Source: Clostridia bacterium | GTDB lineage: Bacteria > Bacillota_A > Clostridia > Oscillospirales > Acutalibacteraceae | Length of the DNA stretch: 64,000 nt | Direction: 5' to 3' | Assembly (NCBI GenBank): GCA_017456015.1 | Contig: JAFTLL010000003.1 | Coordinates: 124,001-188,000 of the forward strand | Shown here: piece by piece, positions 42,573 to 51,484 of the stretch | Layout of the letters: each line of letters starts with the position of its first letter | Position numbering within the stretch: the stretch's first letter is position 1 | Notes under the pieces: generated by a model | Databases searched by the model: none | Told to the model about the DNA's origin: nothing | What the model saw: only the letters and a program-made list of their open reading frames with translations | Made by a program: the position numbers and the translations under genes

Positions 42573-43700
42573 TTACACTCCTAATTGGGCAACCAGAAGT
42601 TTAAAGCAGGCAGCAAATTGTTCAAAACAACCTGCGGTTGGTTGCGCTGATACGGATTCAGAAATTTTTATGGCAGCGGTTTTAATTTTTTTATTCTCAT
42701 AAAAATATGTCACCTCACCCACCGTTGCCCCTTTTTGTACAGGAGCATAGCAGAAACGCGGCAGAGAAATCTGTTGCGTTATTTTACGTTGGCTGTCCTC
42801 TGTTAAGGAAACCGTAACCGATTCTACGATTAAAGACACACGGTCACCTATGCCTCCCACAATATCCATTTGCAATGTTTCCTGATACTGCAAAGTGGAC
42901 ATTTTCAAAGTGGACAAGCCTTGATTTAACATTTGGATATGGTCATTCCAATCATCCGGTGCATTCAAGGTAACAGCAATCACTCGTCCATTTTCATTTT
43001 CCGCCGCCGATACTAGACACCGGCCGGATTTTTTGGTAAATCCCGTTTTTACACCGATTGCCGAATCATACATAGATAAGAGGCGATTGTGGTTAGTTAA
43101 TGTACGTCGATAGGGCGGATTTCCGTATTCGACCGTCATTGTTTTGCTTGCCGCGACCTTGGAAAAGATTGGATTGTTCATTGCGTATGCACCCAGAAGT
43201 GCCATATCATAAGCCGTTGAATAATGTGCTTCATCATCCAAACCGGAGGGAGTGACAAAATTTGTATTTTTCATTCCGATTTGGCGGGCTTTCGCATTCA
43301 TTTTTTCAACAAAGGCGTCTATGCTACCCGACAAAGCAATTGCGGTCGTATTGGCTGCATCATTGCCCGAAGCTAAGAGCATGCCTACAAGCAAAGCATA
43401 ATACGATACCGTATCCCCTTCTCTAAGCCCCATGGAGGAACCTTCCACCGTCACCATTTCCTTGGTGGTAACCAGTGTTTGAGTTAAATCGGCCTCCTCA
43501 GCCAGCAGTAAGGCCGTCATAATTTTGGTTGTGCTCGCCATGGACATCCGCTGTTCGGGATTTACTGCGAATAAAATTTCGCCTGTTGTCGCATTTATAG
43601 CGACAGCACTTTTTGCCGAAAGCGCTGTCGCTTCGGTTCTGCCAAACATAATAAGGCTCAGACATAAAACCAAGCAAACAGAAAAAACTCTTCTAACCAT
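42573..43700 (-). CDS. dacF: D-alanyl-D-alanine carboxypeptidase (PBP5/DacF family)
   Basis: 375 residues with an N-terminal signal peptide (about 1-26, VFSVCLVLCLSLIMFG). A low-molecular-weight penicillin-binding protein trimming terminal D-Ala from peptidoglycan stems. All three active-site motifs are visible: S56-T-T-K59 in MASTTKIM, SGN in LLASGNDAAN and KTG in GVKTGFTKKSG. The beta-rich PBP5-C domain with a possible C-terminal amphipathic anchor follows. ATG 43700 has GGAGG five bases upstream. Its position beside gerW and the scp genes fits DacF-type sporulation-associated enzymes, but vegetative use is equally possible. Confidence 0.9.
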   Translation of the reverse strand: MVRRVFSVCLVLCLSLIMFGRTEATALSAKSAVAINATTGEILFAVNPEQRMSMASTTKIMTALLLAEEADLTQTLVTTKEMVTVEGSSMGLREGDTVSYYALLVGMLLASGNDAANTTAIALSGSIDAFVEKMNAKARQIGMKNTNFVTPSGLDDEAHYSTAYDMALLGAYAMNNPIFSKVAASKTMTVEYGNPPYRRTLTNHNRLLSMYDSAIGVKTGFTKKSGRCLVSAAENENGRVIAVTLNAPDDWNDHIQMLNQGLSTLKMSTLQYQETLQMDIVGGIGDRVSLIVESVTVSLTEDSQRKITQQISLPRFCYAPVQKGATVGEVTYFYENKKIKTAAIKISESVSAQPTAGCFEQFAACFKLLVAQLGV

Positions 43701-43800
43701 ACATATCCTCCGCCATAGGTTACGGGAAAAACCCAATGGGTAGATTCCGTTATAACTATTTTTATGGCAGAGGTATTTTTAAAATAACCGGGAGCTTGTA

Positions 43801-44178
43801 TTATTTATCCTTTGATTTTAATTGACTGACAAAACCGGAAACCTTATCAACCATATCCGGTACCATGTCAATGGCTTTATCAATCGTTGTAAGTTCACTT
43901 GTAATCGGAATGGCCTTTACATTGCCGTTCTTTATGACCAGAAAGGTCACCGGCGTAATGTTTACACCTGCACCGCCACCACCGCCGAAAACGGTTTTAG
44001 CGGCCGTTTTGGAGGGAAAATCAGAGCCGCCGCTTGCAAGACCGAAGGAAACCTTCGAAACCGGAACAACCGTTACATTATCCACCTCAATCGGTTTGCC
44101 GACAATAATATCCGCATCAACCATGGCGCGAATCTTGTCAAGCGTTTTATCCATAATTCCTTTGATATTTTCGCTCAT
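43801..44178 (-). CDS. gerW: GerW (YtfJ) family sporulation protein
   Basis: 125 residues. Family hallmarks are VGKPIEVDNVTVVPVSKVSFGLASGG, a glycine-rich stretch (FGGGGGAGVNITPVTFLVI) and the C-terminal DMVPDMVDKV. In Bacillus YtfJ/GerW affects spore germination. Placement after a DUF2953 gene matches the Bacillus ytfI-ytfJ pair. It is soluble and has no signal peptide. Confidence 0.9.
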   Translation of the reverse strand: MSENIKGIMDKTLDKIRAMVDADIIVGKPIEVDNVTVVPVSKVSFGLASGGSDFPSKTAAKTVFGGGGGAGVNITPVTFLVIKNGNVKAIPITSELTTIDKAIDMVPDMVDKVSGFVSQLKSKDK

Positions 44179-44182
44179 AAAA

Positions 44183-44782
44183 TTACCGTCCTTTATTTTT
44201 AATTAAATCAAACAGAAGTGCAATAAGCGGTCCGATGCAAAGCAAGGGAACCAACCGCCATTTCAAATCCATTTGAAAACTGCTTTTTCCGCAGGTATAA
44301 TCACAAAAAATTTCTACCTTTTGCCGTTTGAAAGAGATTTTACTGTTTAAAAAACCGAGAAAAGGATATACAGCCGCACAAATTTCACCGTATTGAATGG
44401 CGGCCGCAGCCGCGTCAGCGTGAAACGCCGTAATCTGCAAAGAAAATCGAGACATGGTTGAACGGCAAAGTATTTTATCGGCCTTGTCCGCTACGATGCG
44501 TAAAACGGAAAACAATTCACTAATGGCATCCGGTAAGGTGTTTTGCCGAAAGAGTTCATTGAAATACGAAATGTGTGTTGCAGACTTTTTGTTTGCAGAT
44601 TTTTTTTGCGTTTTTTCCTTTTTCTTACGAGCCGCGGTTGGAGAATAAGAAAAAAACAAATAACAAGCCTTTATATGGAATGTTTCATGGAAATCCGCAG
44701 TTACCGTAATCGGAAAACAAAGGCATAGCAAACATAAAAGTAAAAGCCCGAAAAGAATATAAAGAAAGAGCAAAGAAATCAC
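44183..44782 (-). CDS. DUF2953 (YtfI-like) membrane-associated protein
   Basis: 199 residues. It starts with a hydrophobic segment (ISLLFLYILFGLLLLCLLCLC), then a poorly conserved region and a Lys-rich patch (ARKKKEKTQKKSANKK). The middle MSRFSLQITAFHADAAAAAIQYGEICAAVYPFLGFL is the most family-like part. A second hydrophobic stretch lies near the C-terminus. It pairs with gerW by a 4-bp gap, as ytfI does with ytfJ. The function is unknown. Confidence 0.75.
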   Translation of the reverse strand: MISLLFLYILFGLLLLCLLCLCFPITVTADFHETFHIKACYLFFSYSPTAARKKKEKTQKKSANKKSATHISYFNELFRQNTLPDAISELFSVLRIVADKADKILCRSTMSRFSLQITAFHADAAAAAIQYGEICAAVYPFLGFLNSKISFKRQKVEIFCDYTCGKSSFQMDLKWRLVPLLCIGPLIALLFDLIKNKGR

Positions 44783-44798
44783 CCACCGTGTACGGAAA

Positions 44799-45398
44799 TT
44801 ATTCTTGCCGGTCGACCGACATTTCCAACTGCGTTGCCGTTTCTTTCATTTGGGTTACCGAATCAAAGACCACAACATCACCGTCGTCATTCTTGATTTC
44901 CGGAAGTGGCGGCAAATCTTCAAGGCTTTTTAATGAAAAGCACCGCAGAAATTGGAGGGTTGTGCCGTACAGCAAAGGTCTGCCGGGCAATTCCAAACGG
45001 CCTTTTTCTTCTAAGAGCCCTTTTTCGACCAAAGTGGAAACGACACCGGAACAATCGACACCGCGTACTTGTTCAATAAAGGCTCTGGTTACCGGTTGGT
45101 TATATGCAACAACCGCCAGAACCTCAAAAGCCGCTTGTGAAAGCGGTTGCTTACGCTTTAAATCAAAAGCAATTTTTATATAATCACCATAAAGCTTTTG
45201 GCTGGAAAGTTGATAGCTGTCTTCCATACGTACCAATTGCAGACCGGTGTCCTGTAATCGGGATTCTAATCCGTCAATTGCAGTTTTAATTTCTTGCGGC
45301 GTTTTATCAAAGATTTGACATAATCGCGTCAGGCTGATTGGTTCGCCACCGGCAAAAAGAACGGCTTCCACCGCTGAAATCAATCTGTTCTTATTCAT
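44799..45398 (-). CDS. scpB: segregation and condensation protein B
   Basis: 199 residues with two winged-helix domains. ScpB dimers bind ScpA in the SMC condensin that organises chromosome origins. It shows AVEAVLFAGGEPISLTRLCQIF, LQLVRMEDSYQLSSQ, QPLSQAAFEVLAVVAYNQPVTRAFIEQVRGVDCSGVVSTLVEKGLLEEKGRLELPGRPLLYGTT as separate conserved stretches along the chain. It overlaps scpA by 8 bp. Confidence 0.95.
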   Translation of the reverse strand: MNKNRLISAVEAVLFAGGEPISLTRLCQIFDKTPQEIKTAIDGLESRLQDTGLQLVRMEDSYQLSSQKLYGDYIKIAFDLKRKQPLSQAAFEVLAVVAYNQPVTRAFIEQVRGVDCSGVVSTLVEKGLLEEKGRLELPGRPLLYGTTLQFLRCFSLKSLEDLPPLPEIKNDDGDVVVFDSVTQMKETATQLEMSVDRQE

Positions 45399-46122
45399 AG
45401 TCTACCTCTTGCTCTTGTGATTTATCCAACATGATAACTTCTAATGCATCGCCAGCGCCTTCAACGCGTACACGATTATTTTTGCATAACTCCAAAACCG
45501 CTAAAAAGGTAGCAACCAGTTCTGAACGGCTTTCGGCTGCGGTAAAAAGCTCACGCATTTTTTTGCGGCGTGTTTTTACCAGGTTGCGCAAAACAAAAAC
45601 AATTTTTGTGGAAACCGCAACAACCTTTTTGGCTACGATTTTTCCAAATACCGTAGTTTTAGGCGGTAGTTTTCTTTGCCCGCGCCCAACTGCGGAAATA
45701 TAGTATTCAAGGAGCTTGTCCTTTTCATGCTGTAATTCATAGGTTTTATCAAAATCAATATTTTCCGGTGGCTTTACAAAGGAATCAAAACCGTCGGTTC
45801 GTTCAGACAACATTGCCGCCACCTTTCGGCAGGTGTTATATTCAATCAGTTCTCCGGTTAACTCTTCTTTGAGTATTTCGGTTTCTTCATGCTGCGGCAG
45901 AAGGCTTATGGTTTTTAAGTAAATCAAACGGGAAGCCATTTCAAGAAAAGAACTGGCAACATCCATTTGATTTTCCTGCATTTTTTGGATATGCGACAAA
46001 TATTGCTCTATCAGTATTGAAAGCTGAATATCCAAAATATTCAACTTGTTTTTTGCTATCAAATGCAATAACAAGTCCAACGGGCCTTCAAAAGAATCCA
46101 ATTTGTAGGATATACTCTCCAT
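45391..46122 (-). CDS. scpA: segregation and condensation protein A (kleisin)
   Basis: 243 residues. The kleisin subunit bridging SMC heads. The N-terminal helical domain SYKLDSFEGPLDLLLHLI binds SMC, the acidic linker follows, and the C-terminal winged helix ends near LVATFLAVLELCKNNRV. It is upstream of scpB with a coding overlap, as in most Firmicutes. Confidence 0.95.
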   Translation of the reverse strand: MESISYKLDSFEGPLDLLLHLIAKNKLNILDIQLSILIEQYLSHIQKMQENQMDVASSFLEMASRLIYLKTISLLPQHEETEILKEELTGELIEYNTCRKVAAMLSERTDGFDSFVKPPENIDFDKTYELQHEKDKLLEYYISAVGRGQRKLPPKTTVFGKIVAKKVVAVSTKIVFVLRNLVKTRRKKMRELFTAAESRSELVATFLAVLELCKNNRVRVEGAGDALEVIMLDKSQEQEVDYE

Positions 46123-46136
46123 TGATGAAATCCTTT

Positions 46137-46811
46137 CTAATAACCGAAAACAAAACCGGTTACGGTATTGAAAAAATTATAGATTAGATTCGAAATTGTG
46201 GATAAAGGACCACCCAAAACACCGGTGTAACATAAAACCAAAACAATCAAAAAGAGAAAACGCTCATATTGCATAATGCGATAGTATATAGAATCGGGAA
46301 GAATTGCACAAAGCAATCGCGAACCGTCCAACGGCGGTATCGGAATGAGATTGAAAACAGCCAGATGAATATTGATGCTGGCAATATAGCCGAAAAAGAA
46401 GGCAATATAAACCAAAAAACCAATCTGTAAAATATTATACAGGAAAAAGATAAAGTTCGTAAGAAACAAAACCAAAAAAGCAACAATCAAATTGGAAACC
46501 GGACCGGCCAGAGCAGTAAGAGCCATATCCCTCTTCGGATTATCAAAATTTCGAGAATTTATGGAAACCGGCTTGGCCCAGCCAAAGCCAAACAAAAGAA
46601 TACACAGTGCACCAAAATAATCAATGTGATGAAATGGATTTAAGGAAAGTCTTCCCTGGTATTTCGGCGTTGGGTCACCCAGTTTGGTTGCCGCAAATGC
46701 GTGTGCAAATTCATGCACCGGCATGGTTAAGAATATAACCGCACAACTGGAAAGAAAATAGATAAACAAATTTAAAATACTCACGCGATTGCCGAGTATC
46801 ATATCCAGCAT
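46137..46811 (-). CDS. site-2 protease family (M50B) membrane metalloprotease, YwhC/FtsH-less type
   Basis: About 224 residues with roughly five to six transmembrane helices. The zinc motif HEFAH is at residues 33-37, and the second ligand is in LIPIPPLDGSRLL. There is no PDZ domain, unlike RseP. The substrate is unknown. ATG 46811 lies eight bases after GAGG; a GTG at 46820 overlaps the ribosome site. It precedes scpA by 14 bp, an arrangement common in clostridia. Confidence 0.88.
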   Translation of the reverse strand: MLDMILGNRVSILNLFIYFLSSCAVIFLTMPVHEFAHAFAATKLGDPTPKYQGRLSLNPFHHIDYFGALCILLFGFGWAKPVSINSRNFDNPKRDMALTALAGPVSNLIVAFLVLFLTNFIFFLYNILQIGFLVYIAFFFGYIASINIHLAVFNLIPIPPLDGSRLLCAILPDSIYYRIMQYERFLFLIVLVLCYTGVLGGPLSTISNLIYNFFNTVTGFVFGY

Positions 46812-46951
46812 TTGGTTCACCTCGTTTTAGTATAAGTAAAAAATGAAAATCCACTCAATTTCGACAAGCATGACTTAACATAATCATTATACACGATTAT
46901 GAGCTAAAATACAACCTATTCTGATTCATTACAAAATTTTTGTGAAATTTG

Positions 46952-46980
46952 TTGACAATTGCGTAGATTTGTGATATATT
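46952..46980 (+). promoter_or_regulatory. sigma-A promoter of the DUF6514-like gene
   Basis: TTGACA (46952-46957) and TATATT (46975-46980) have a 17-bp spacer and lie about 40 bp before the start codon. Confidence 0.75.
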
Positions 46981-47018
46981 TTCACATATAAACCATTCGC
47001 AAGTTGGAGGCTCTTACT

Positions 47019-47264
47019 ATGGCATTGCGTACACATTACAAAATCACAAGAATTAAAATAGTAATTGACCAAAAGAAAAAGACAGAATACGGTTTGCAAA
47101 TATGCGGCAACGGCGAAAAGATAAAAGTTGAGCAAATATCAACCGAGCGCCGAATTGTAAAAGATATTATACGCAAACTAAAACCTTATAACATTTCTCC
47201 GGAAATCGCAAAAGAAATTATTGAAGATTTAATAAGCGAATTCGGCTGTTCTGCCGAGCTTTGA
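47019..47264 (+). CDS. small DUF6514-like protein, 81 residues
   Basis: A small soluble protein with a strand-rich first half (YKITRIKIVIDQKKKTEYGL) and a helical second half (ISTERRIVKDIIRKLKPYNI, then a short acidic helix). The pattern resembles the clostridial DUF6514 family of unknown function; this assignment is from memory and tentative. ATG 47019 has TTGGAGG at ideal spacing. It has its own strong promoter. Its last 36 bp overlap the end of the convergent lipid-kinase gene. Confidence 0.7.
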   Translation: MALRTHYKITRIKIVIDQKKKTEYGLQICGNGEKIKVEQISTERRIVKDIIRKLKPYNISPEIAKEIIEDLISEFGCSAEL

Positions 47265-48170
47265 ACCGAACGTAGGCACCAGTGATTTTGGTAAAACAAA
47301 GTTTACTGCGCGTTCCAGCAATTCGAACTTCACATGGTCACCGTGGAAAACCTCTCCGTCAAGATTGATAGCAAAGGGTTGATTAGCGGATATTTCCATT
47401 GTGTGGCAGTTGCCGTAACGGCAATTGTTAAGGGTTATATGTGTACCCTTACGATAATGCCCCAATATTTTAACAATTTGAAACTTGGAATGACTTTGCA
47501 GAATGGAAAATTCCAGCTTTCCGTCACCGGGGCAGGCAGTAGGTGCACATTTAAAACCGCCGCCATAGAAGGGTGCATTAGCGCACACGGCAAAGAAACA
47601 GGGTGTTTTACCCAAATATTGGCCATCAATCGTAATTTCCAACTCACTGTTAAATTTCTTGAAAACGGTGTAAACCGATGAGAGTATGTAAGCCAAGCCG
47701 GCTGAAATGGGGAGTTTTTTGAAAAACCGCACATTGTCCGCCACCATTGCATCCATTCCTACGGAGCAGGAATTGATTGCGAACCTCTCCCCTATTTTAA
47801 TCGCATCCAAAGCAACCGTATCTCCCCGCAATTGATTGTCCAAATCAAGGAAGGCCGCACGGTCGCCAAAATACTTAATAAAGTCGTTACCGGAACCGCA
47901 AGGGATAATGCCGAGTCGGGCGTTTTTACATCCAACAACACCATTCAGCACCTCAAAGGTTGTCCCGTCACCACCGCAGGCAAAAACCGTTACCTCCTTA
48001 TTTTCTTGGCAAACCTGCCGAGTAAGTACAGTTGCATCTCCTTCTTTATCGGTAGTTAAAATTTTGTAATTGCCGCTATGTTCTTTAAAAAAAGCAGCAA
48101 TTTTTTCTATTAAAATTTTTGATTCTTTGCCTTTTCCGGCCGCAGGATTGACAATAAAAGCGTGCAACAT
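47229..48170 (-). CDS. diacylglycerol/lipid kinase, YegS/DgkB family
   Basis: 313 residues. An ATP-dependent lipid kinase of the DAGK catalytic fold. NPAAGKGKE near residue 8 is the nucleotide-binding loop, CGGDGTTFEVLNG (GGDGT at 66-70) is the family signature, and IPCGSGNDF follows. The C-terminal beta-sandwich includes APFYGGGFKCAPTACPGDGKLEF. It probably recycles diacylglycerol to phosphatidate at the membrane, feeding CdsA (inference). Its 3' end overlaps the opposite-strand small gene. Confidence 0.9.
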   Translation of the reverse strand: MLHAFIVNPAAGKGKESKILIEKIAAFFKEHSGNYKILTTDKEGDATVLTRQVCQENKEVTVFACGGDGTTFEVLNGVVGCKNARLGIIPCGSGNDFIKYFGDRAAFLDLDNQLRGDTVALDAIKIGERFAINSCSVGMDAMVADNVRFFKKLPISAGLAYILSSVYTVFKKFNSELEITIDGQYLGKTPCFFAVCANAPFYGGGFKCAPTACPGDGKLEFSILQSHSKFQIVKILGHYRKGTHITLNNCRYGNCHTMEISANQPFAINLDGEVFHGDHVKFELLERAVNFVLPKSLVPTFGSKLGRTAEFAY

Positions 48171-48183
48171 AAGAAATCATTCC

Positions 48184-49311
48184 TTAACGCATTGATTTAA
48201 AATACATATAATAATTGCATTTCAGCATACCGTTATACAGTTTGCGTTGTTTATCCGCTTTTCTGCCGAAATGGGTTTCAAAATCTTCATCAGCCGTGAT
48301 AATAAAATATTTATTACCGCTGCGCTGCGGCATTCGCGCTCCCATGGTTTGGTAAAGACGCTCCGCTGCCGCTATATCCATCATGCGCTCACCATAAGGC
48401 GGATTTGTTATGACCAATGCGCGTTCTTCCGGCATAGAAAATTCAGATATATCAGCGACGCGCGCTTCAACATATTTCTCCACGCCGGCTTTTTTTGCGT
48501 TTGCATTGGTAAGTGCAACTGCCGCAGGGTCAATATCGTAACCAACAGCACGAAAATCTATATTTTCCAAAATTTCATCGCGGGCGGCGGCGCGCTCCTG
48601 CTGCCATACTGCGTTGTTTATAAAGCCGTAGCGCTCGGAAATAAAGGCATTTTTTAAGCCCGGAGCCATGTGCTTCGCCATGAGTGCGGCCTCAATCAAA
48701 ATGGTGCCGGAACCGCAAAACGGGTCAAGCAAATAGGTGTCCGGATAGATATGCGCCAGATTACACATTGCCGCAGCAAGAGTTTCCTTAATCGGTGCGG
48801 CATTTGCATTTTTTCTGTATCCTCGTTTATGCAAACCAAAACCGCTTGTTTCCAGCATAATCGTTACTTCATTTTTCATAACCGAAAAACGAATGCGATG
48901 TTCGGGGCCGCTTTCCTCAAACCAGGATATATGATAAATGCCTTTTAAACGCTCAACAATTGCCTTTTTGATAATGGCTTGACAATCGGGGACACTGTGC
49001 AATTGGGAATTTAAAGACCAACCAGTAACCGGAAAAGCATCCTTTGAAGAAATATAATTTTCAAAAGGCAGATTTTTTACTTGGTCAAAAAGCTCGGTGA
49101 ATGTGGTAGCTGTAAAGCAACCAATCGCAATTGTTATTCTTTCTGCATATCGCGATTGGAGATTGGTGCGGGCAAGAATTGTATCATCCCCTCGAAACAA
49201 AACACGACCATTTTCAGCCCGAACATCAGCGGCACCCAATCGCCGCAACTCATCCGCCAAAATTCCCTCTACCCCGAACATACAGGGGGCAATAAAATTA
49301 TAGATGTTCAT
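48184..49311 (-). CDS. class I SAM-dependent 23S rRNA guanine-N2 methyltransferase (YpsC/RlmL-like)
   Basis: 375 residues. An N-terminal THUMP-containing RNA-binding region (YNFIAPCMFGVEGILADEL, residues 1 to about 160) is followed by a Rossmann methyltransferase. The latter has DPFCGSGTILIEAALMA (SAM site), GYDIDPAAVALTNANAKKAGV and the N2-guanine catalytic motif NPPYGERM. The exact target nucleotide is inferred from the family. GAGG precedes the ATG. Confidence 0.9.
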   Translation of the reverse strand: MNIYNFIAPCMFGVEGILADELRRLGAADVRAENGRVLFRGDDTILARTNLQSRYAERITIAIGCFTATTFTELFDQVKNLPFENYISSKDAFPVTGWSLNSQLHSVPDCQAIIKKAIVERLKGIYHISWFEESGPEHRIRFSVMKNEVTIMLETSGFGLHKRGYRKNANAAPIKETLAAAMCNLAHIYPDTYLLDPFCGSGTILIEAALMAKHMAPGLKNAFISERYGFINNAVWQQERAAARDEILENIDFRAVGYDIDPAAVALTNANAKKAGVEKYVEARVADISEFSMPEERALVITNPPYGERMMDIAAAERLYQTMGARMPQRSGNKYFIITADEDFETHFGRKADKQRKLYNGMLKCNYYMYFKSMR

Positions 49312-49313
49312 AA

Positions 49314-50159
49314 CTACCTCAAAACACGAACCAAATGCCGATTGACATGACAGCCGATATTCACCGCTACCGGTAAACCGGCAATATGGGTTCCCATATA
49401 TTCAATATTTACACCCAAAGCGGTTGTTTGACCGCCAAAGCCCTGCGGCCCGATACCAAGCAAATTTATCTCAGCCAAAAGCGATTCTTCAAGCGAACGA
49501 TAAAACGGATTCGGATTGGGCTTGTCCAAACTGCGACAAAGGGCTTTTTTTGCCAATAAAGCACACATTTCAAAATCACCGCCGATACCAACGCCGACAA
49601 TCATAGGCGGACATGGGTTACTACTGGCGTTTCGAACAATATCCAATATTGCCTTTTTTACACCCTCTACACCCGCAGAAGGAAGCAGCATACGGATACC
49701 ACTCATGTTTTCACTGCCAAAACCTTTGGGGCACACCGTGATTTTAATTTCGTCGCCGTCAACAATTTCCGTATGCAAAATAGCCGGCGTGTTGTCTTGT
49801 GAGTTCACACGCTGTAATGGGTCACGAACAACCGACAATCGAAGCAGTCCCTCGACATATCCGCGGCGAACACCCTCCTGTACTGCTGCACCAAGAGAAC
49901 CGCCGGTAATATGAACCTCTTGTCCGATTTCGAGAAAAACGACCGCCATTCCTGTGTCCTGGCAGATGGGTATATCACACTCGGCAGCTGCGGCTACATT
50001 ATCGCGCAGCGTAGTAAGAACCGAGGTTGCAATCTCGGTTGTTTCGGAAGTGGCAGCGCGCTCCAAAGCCGAGGCAACATCTTTCGGTAAATGCTTATTG
50101 GCTTCAATGCACATTTCAGCAATCGTTGCTGTAATTTGTGCGCAGGTAATTTCCTTCAA
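49314..50159 (-). CDS. class I fumarate hydratase alpha subunit (TtdA/FumA N-terminal type)
   Basis: 281 residues, the normal alpha-subunit length when TTG 50159 is used (AAAGGTG about nine bases upstream). Longer readings add a hydrophobic, atypical N-terminus. Three iron-sulfur cysteines are visible: IPICQDTGMAV, SSNPCPPMIVG and NIGCHVNRHLVR. It catalyses the fumarate/malate interconversion, or the analogous tartrate reaction, together with a beta subunit. No beta subunit gene is adjacent: downstream is an rRNA methyltransferase and upstream an S1-domain protein. Confidence 0.88.
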   Translation of the reverse strand: MKEITCAQITATIAEMCIEANKHLPKDVASALERAATSETTEIATSVLTTLRDNVAAAAECDIPICQDTGMAVVFLEIGQEVHITGGSLGAAVQEGVRRGYVEGLLRLSVVRDPLQRVNSQDNTPAILHTEIVDGDEIKITVCPKGFGSENMSGIRMLLPSAGVEGVKKAILDIVRNASSNPCPPMIVGVGIGGDFEMCALLAKKALCRSLDKPNPNPFYRSLEESLLAEINLLGIGPQGFGGQTTALGVNIEYMGTHIAGLPVAVNIGCHVNRHLVRVLR

Positions 50160-50236
50160 AGTTATCCAGCACCTTTGCAAAAAATTTAAATCAATATAAT
50201 ATAAATATAGGAGCAGAAGAACTGCTCCCAAGCAAA

Positions 50237-50680
50237 CTATCTCGACATAGCGCCGCGTTTGGAACGGCGCATATCTGCATTTTTCCGTTTTAAATCAGAG
50301 AATTTTTCTTCGCTGTTTTGTTTAAATCGGTTCATCATTTCCTCAAAGGATTCCGGCTCGCTTTTCGGTGTTCCAAAGCTGGAAAAAGAATCATTGAAGC
50401 GAGGTTTCGGTTTTTTTGGTGCGGCCTTGGCACGGTTATTCTGTTCCAGCGCCTTTTTAATACTCAATGCGATTTTTCCATCTTCGCCGATGTTTAAAAT
50501 CTTTACCTGAACCGTGTCCCCTTCTTTGACATGGTCTCGGATATTGCTGACATAAGTAAGTGCCACTTCGGAAATATGTACCATTCCCGATTTTCCTTCT
50601 CCCAAATCAACAAAAACGCCGAAATTGGTAATGCCGGTGATTTTTCCTTCAACAATTTGTCCAACCGTAAGCTGCTGCAT
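50237..50680 (-). CDS. yabR: S1-domain RNA-binding protein (YabR-like)
   Basis: 147 residues. Residues 1-72 are an S1/OB domain (VGQIVEGKITGITNFGVFVDLG, then GMVHISEVA). A charged, Lys/Arg-rich C-terminal tail of about 70 residues looks disordered. It is homologous to Bacillus YabR (general stress protein 13 family) and is the last gene of the yab-divIC cluster. It probably binds RNA or ribosomes; the specific role is unknown. Confidence 0.85.
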   Translation of the reverse strand: MQQLTVGQIVEGKITGITNFGVFVDLGEGKSGMVHISEVALTYVSNIRDHVKEGDTVQVKILNIGEDGKIALSIKKALEQNNRAKAAPKKPKPRFNDSFSSFGTPKSEPESFEEMMNRFKQNSEEKFSDLKRKNADMRRSKRGAMSR

Positions 50681-50704
50681 AAAATTAAGTTATCCTCCAA
50701 AAAA

Positions 50705-50995
50705 TTAGTTGCCTGATAGGTCAATATACACCTTTTCATCAGAAAAGACATACCCCAAACGTTCTCTGGCCGCTTTTTCTATAAAATCCGCTTCTGTTCC
50801 GTTTTCAAGAAGGTCGACCAGCTCATTGATTTTTTGTGTTTTTTCAGTTTTCAGTTGATTTAATCGGTTTAATTCTTTTTTACTCTCACTGAGTTGCATC
50901 CGCAAGCTACCGATTGAAAACAAAACGTAAACAGAAAAAACCAACAAGGCAAAACGCAAAATCACACTGCGCCTTTTCGTACGAGTTTTTTTCAT
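50705..50995 (-). CDS. divIC: FtsB/DivIC-type septum formation initiator
   Basis: 96 residues. A basic cytoplasmic start (MKKTRTKRRS) leads to one membrane helix (VILRFALLVFSVYVLFSIG) and an extracellular coiled coil (about 40-70), ending in the family FIEKAARERLGYVFSDEKVY. It is part of the divisome subcomplex with FtsL and DivIB. ATG 50995 has GGAG upstream. It sits between yabQ and yabR as in Bacillus. Confidence 0.9.
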   Translation of the reverse strand: MKKTRTKRRSVILRFALLVFSVYVLFSIGSLRMQLSESKKELNRLNQLKTEKTQKINELVDLLENGTEADFIEKAARERLGYVFSDEKVYIDLSGN

Positions 50996-51061
50996 ATTCA
51001 ACTCCAAAATCGATAGAATCAATATATTTGCAAATATTATACAACATTCATCCACCGATTT

Positions 51062-51484
51062 TCAAGAGTTTTTTATATGGTTTCTTTTGTTTTTTAGCCA
51101 AATTATGCCTTTTTTTGCTTTGCGAATTAAAAATTGAAGAGGCTTTAATATTAAGGCAACGATTTTTTCTATTGTTTTAACAATAAACAATAATATTTTT
51201 TGCATAAATGCCGAACAAATTACGCTCCATAAAATAAAACCGAAAAGTTCTCCCAAAAGCAAATAAAAACGTATAGCACCGTTAGATGCCAGCATGAAAA
51301 AACAAAAAGTCAATAATGCGCTAAGGAGGCAAAAGCAAACATCAGCCACCTGAATTGCAATAAACGACCGGAGTATCGTTTGATGCAACAGTTTGATAAT
51401 GTCATAAAAAAGCGCCAGAACCGCACCGAACAGCACCGCATAAAAAAAGGTTAAAGTTTGTACAGAAACATTTATTGCGCTCAT
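51062..51484 (-). CDS. yabQ: spore cortex biosynthesis protein YabQ
   Basis: A 140-residue membrane protein with about four hydrophobic segments and the YabQ start pattern (SVQTLTFFYAVLFGAVLALFYDI), ending in a basic tail. In Bacillus it is a sigma-E-dependent protein needed for cortex formation. Its ATG overlaps the yabP stop (TAATG), so the two are coupled. Confidence 0.9.
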   Translation of the reverse strand: MSAINVSVQTLTFFYAVLFGAVLALFYDIIKLLHQTILRSFIAIQVADVCFCLLSALLTFCFFMLASNGAIRFYLLLGELFGFILWSVICSAFMQKILLFIVKTIEKIVALILKPLQFLIRKAKKGIIWLKNKRNHIKNS

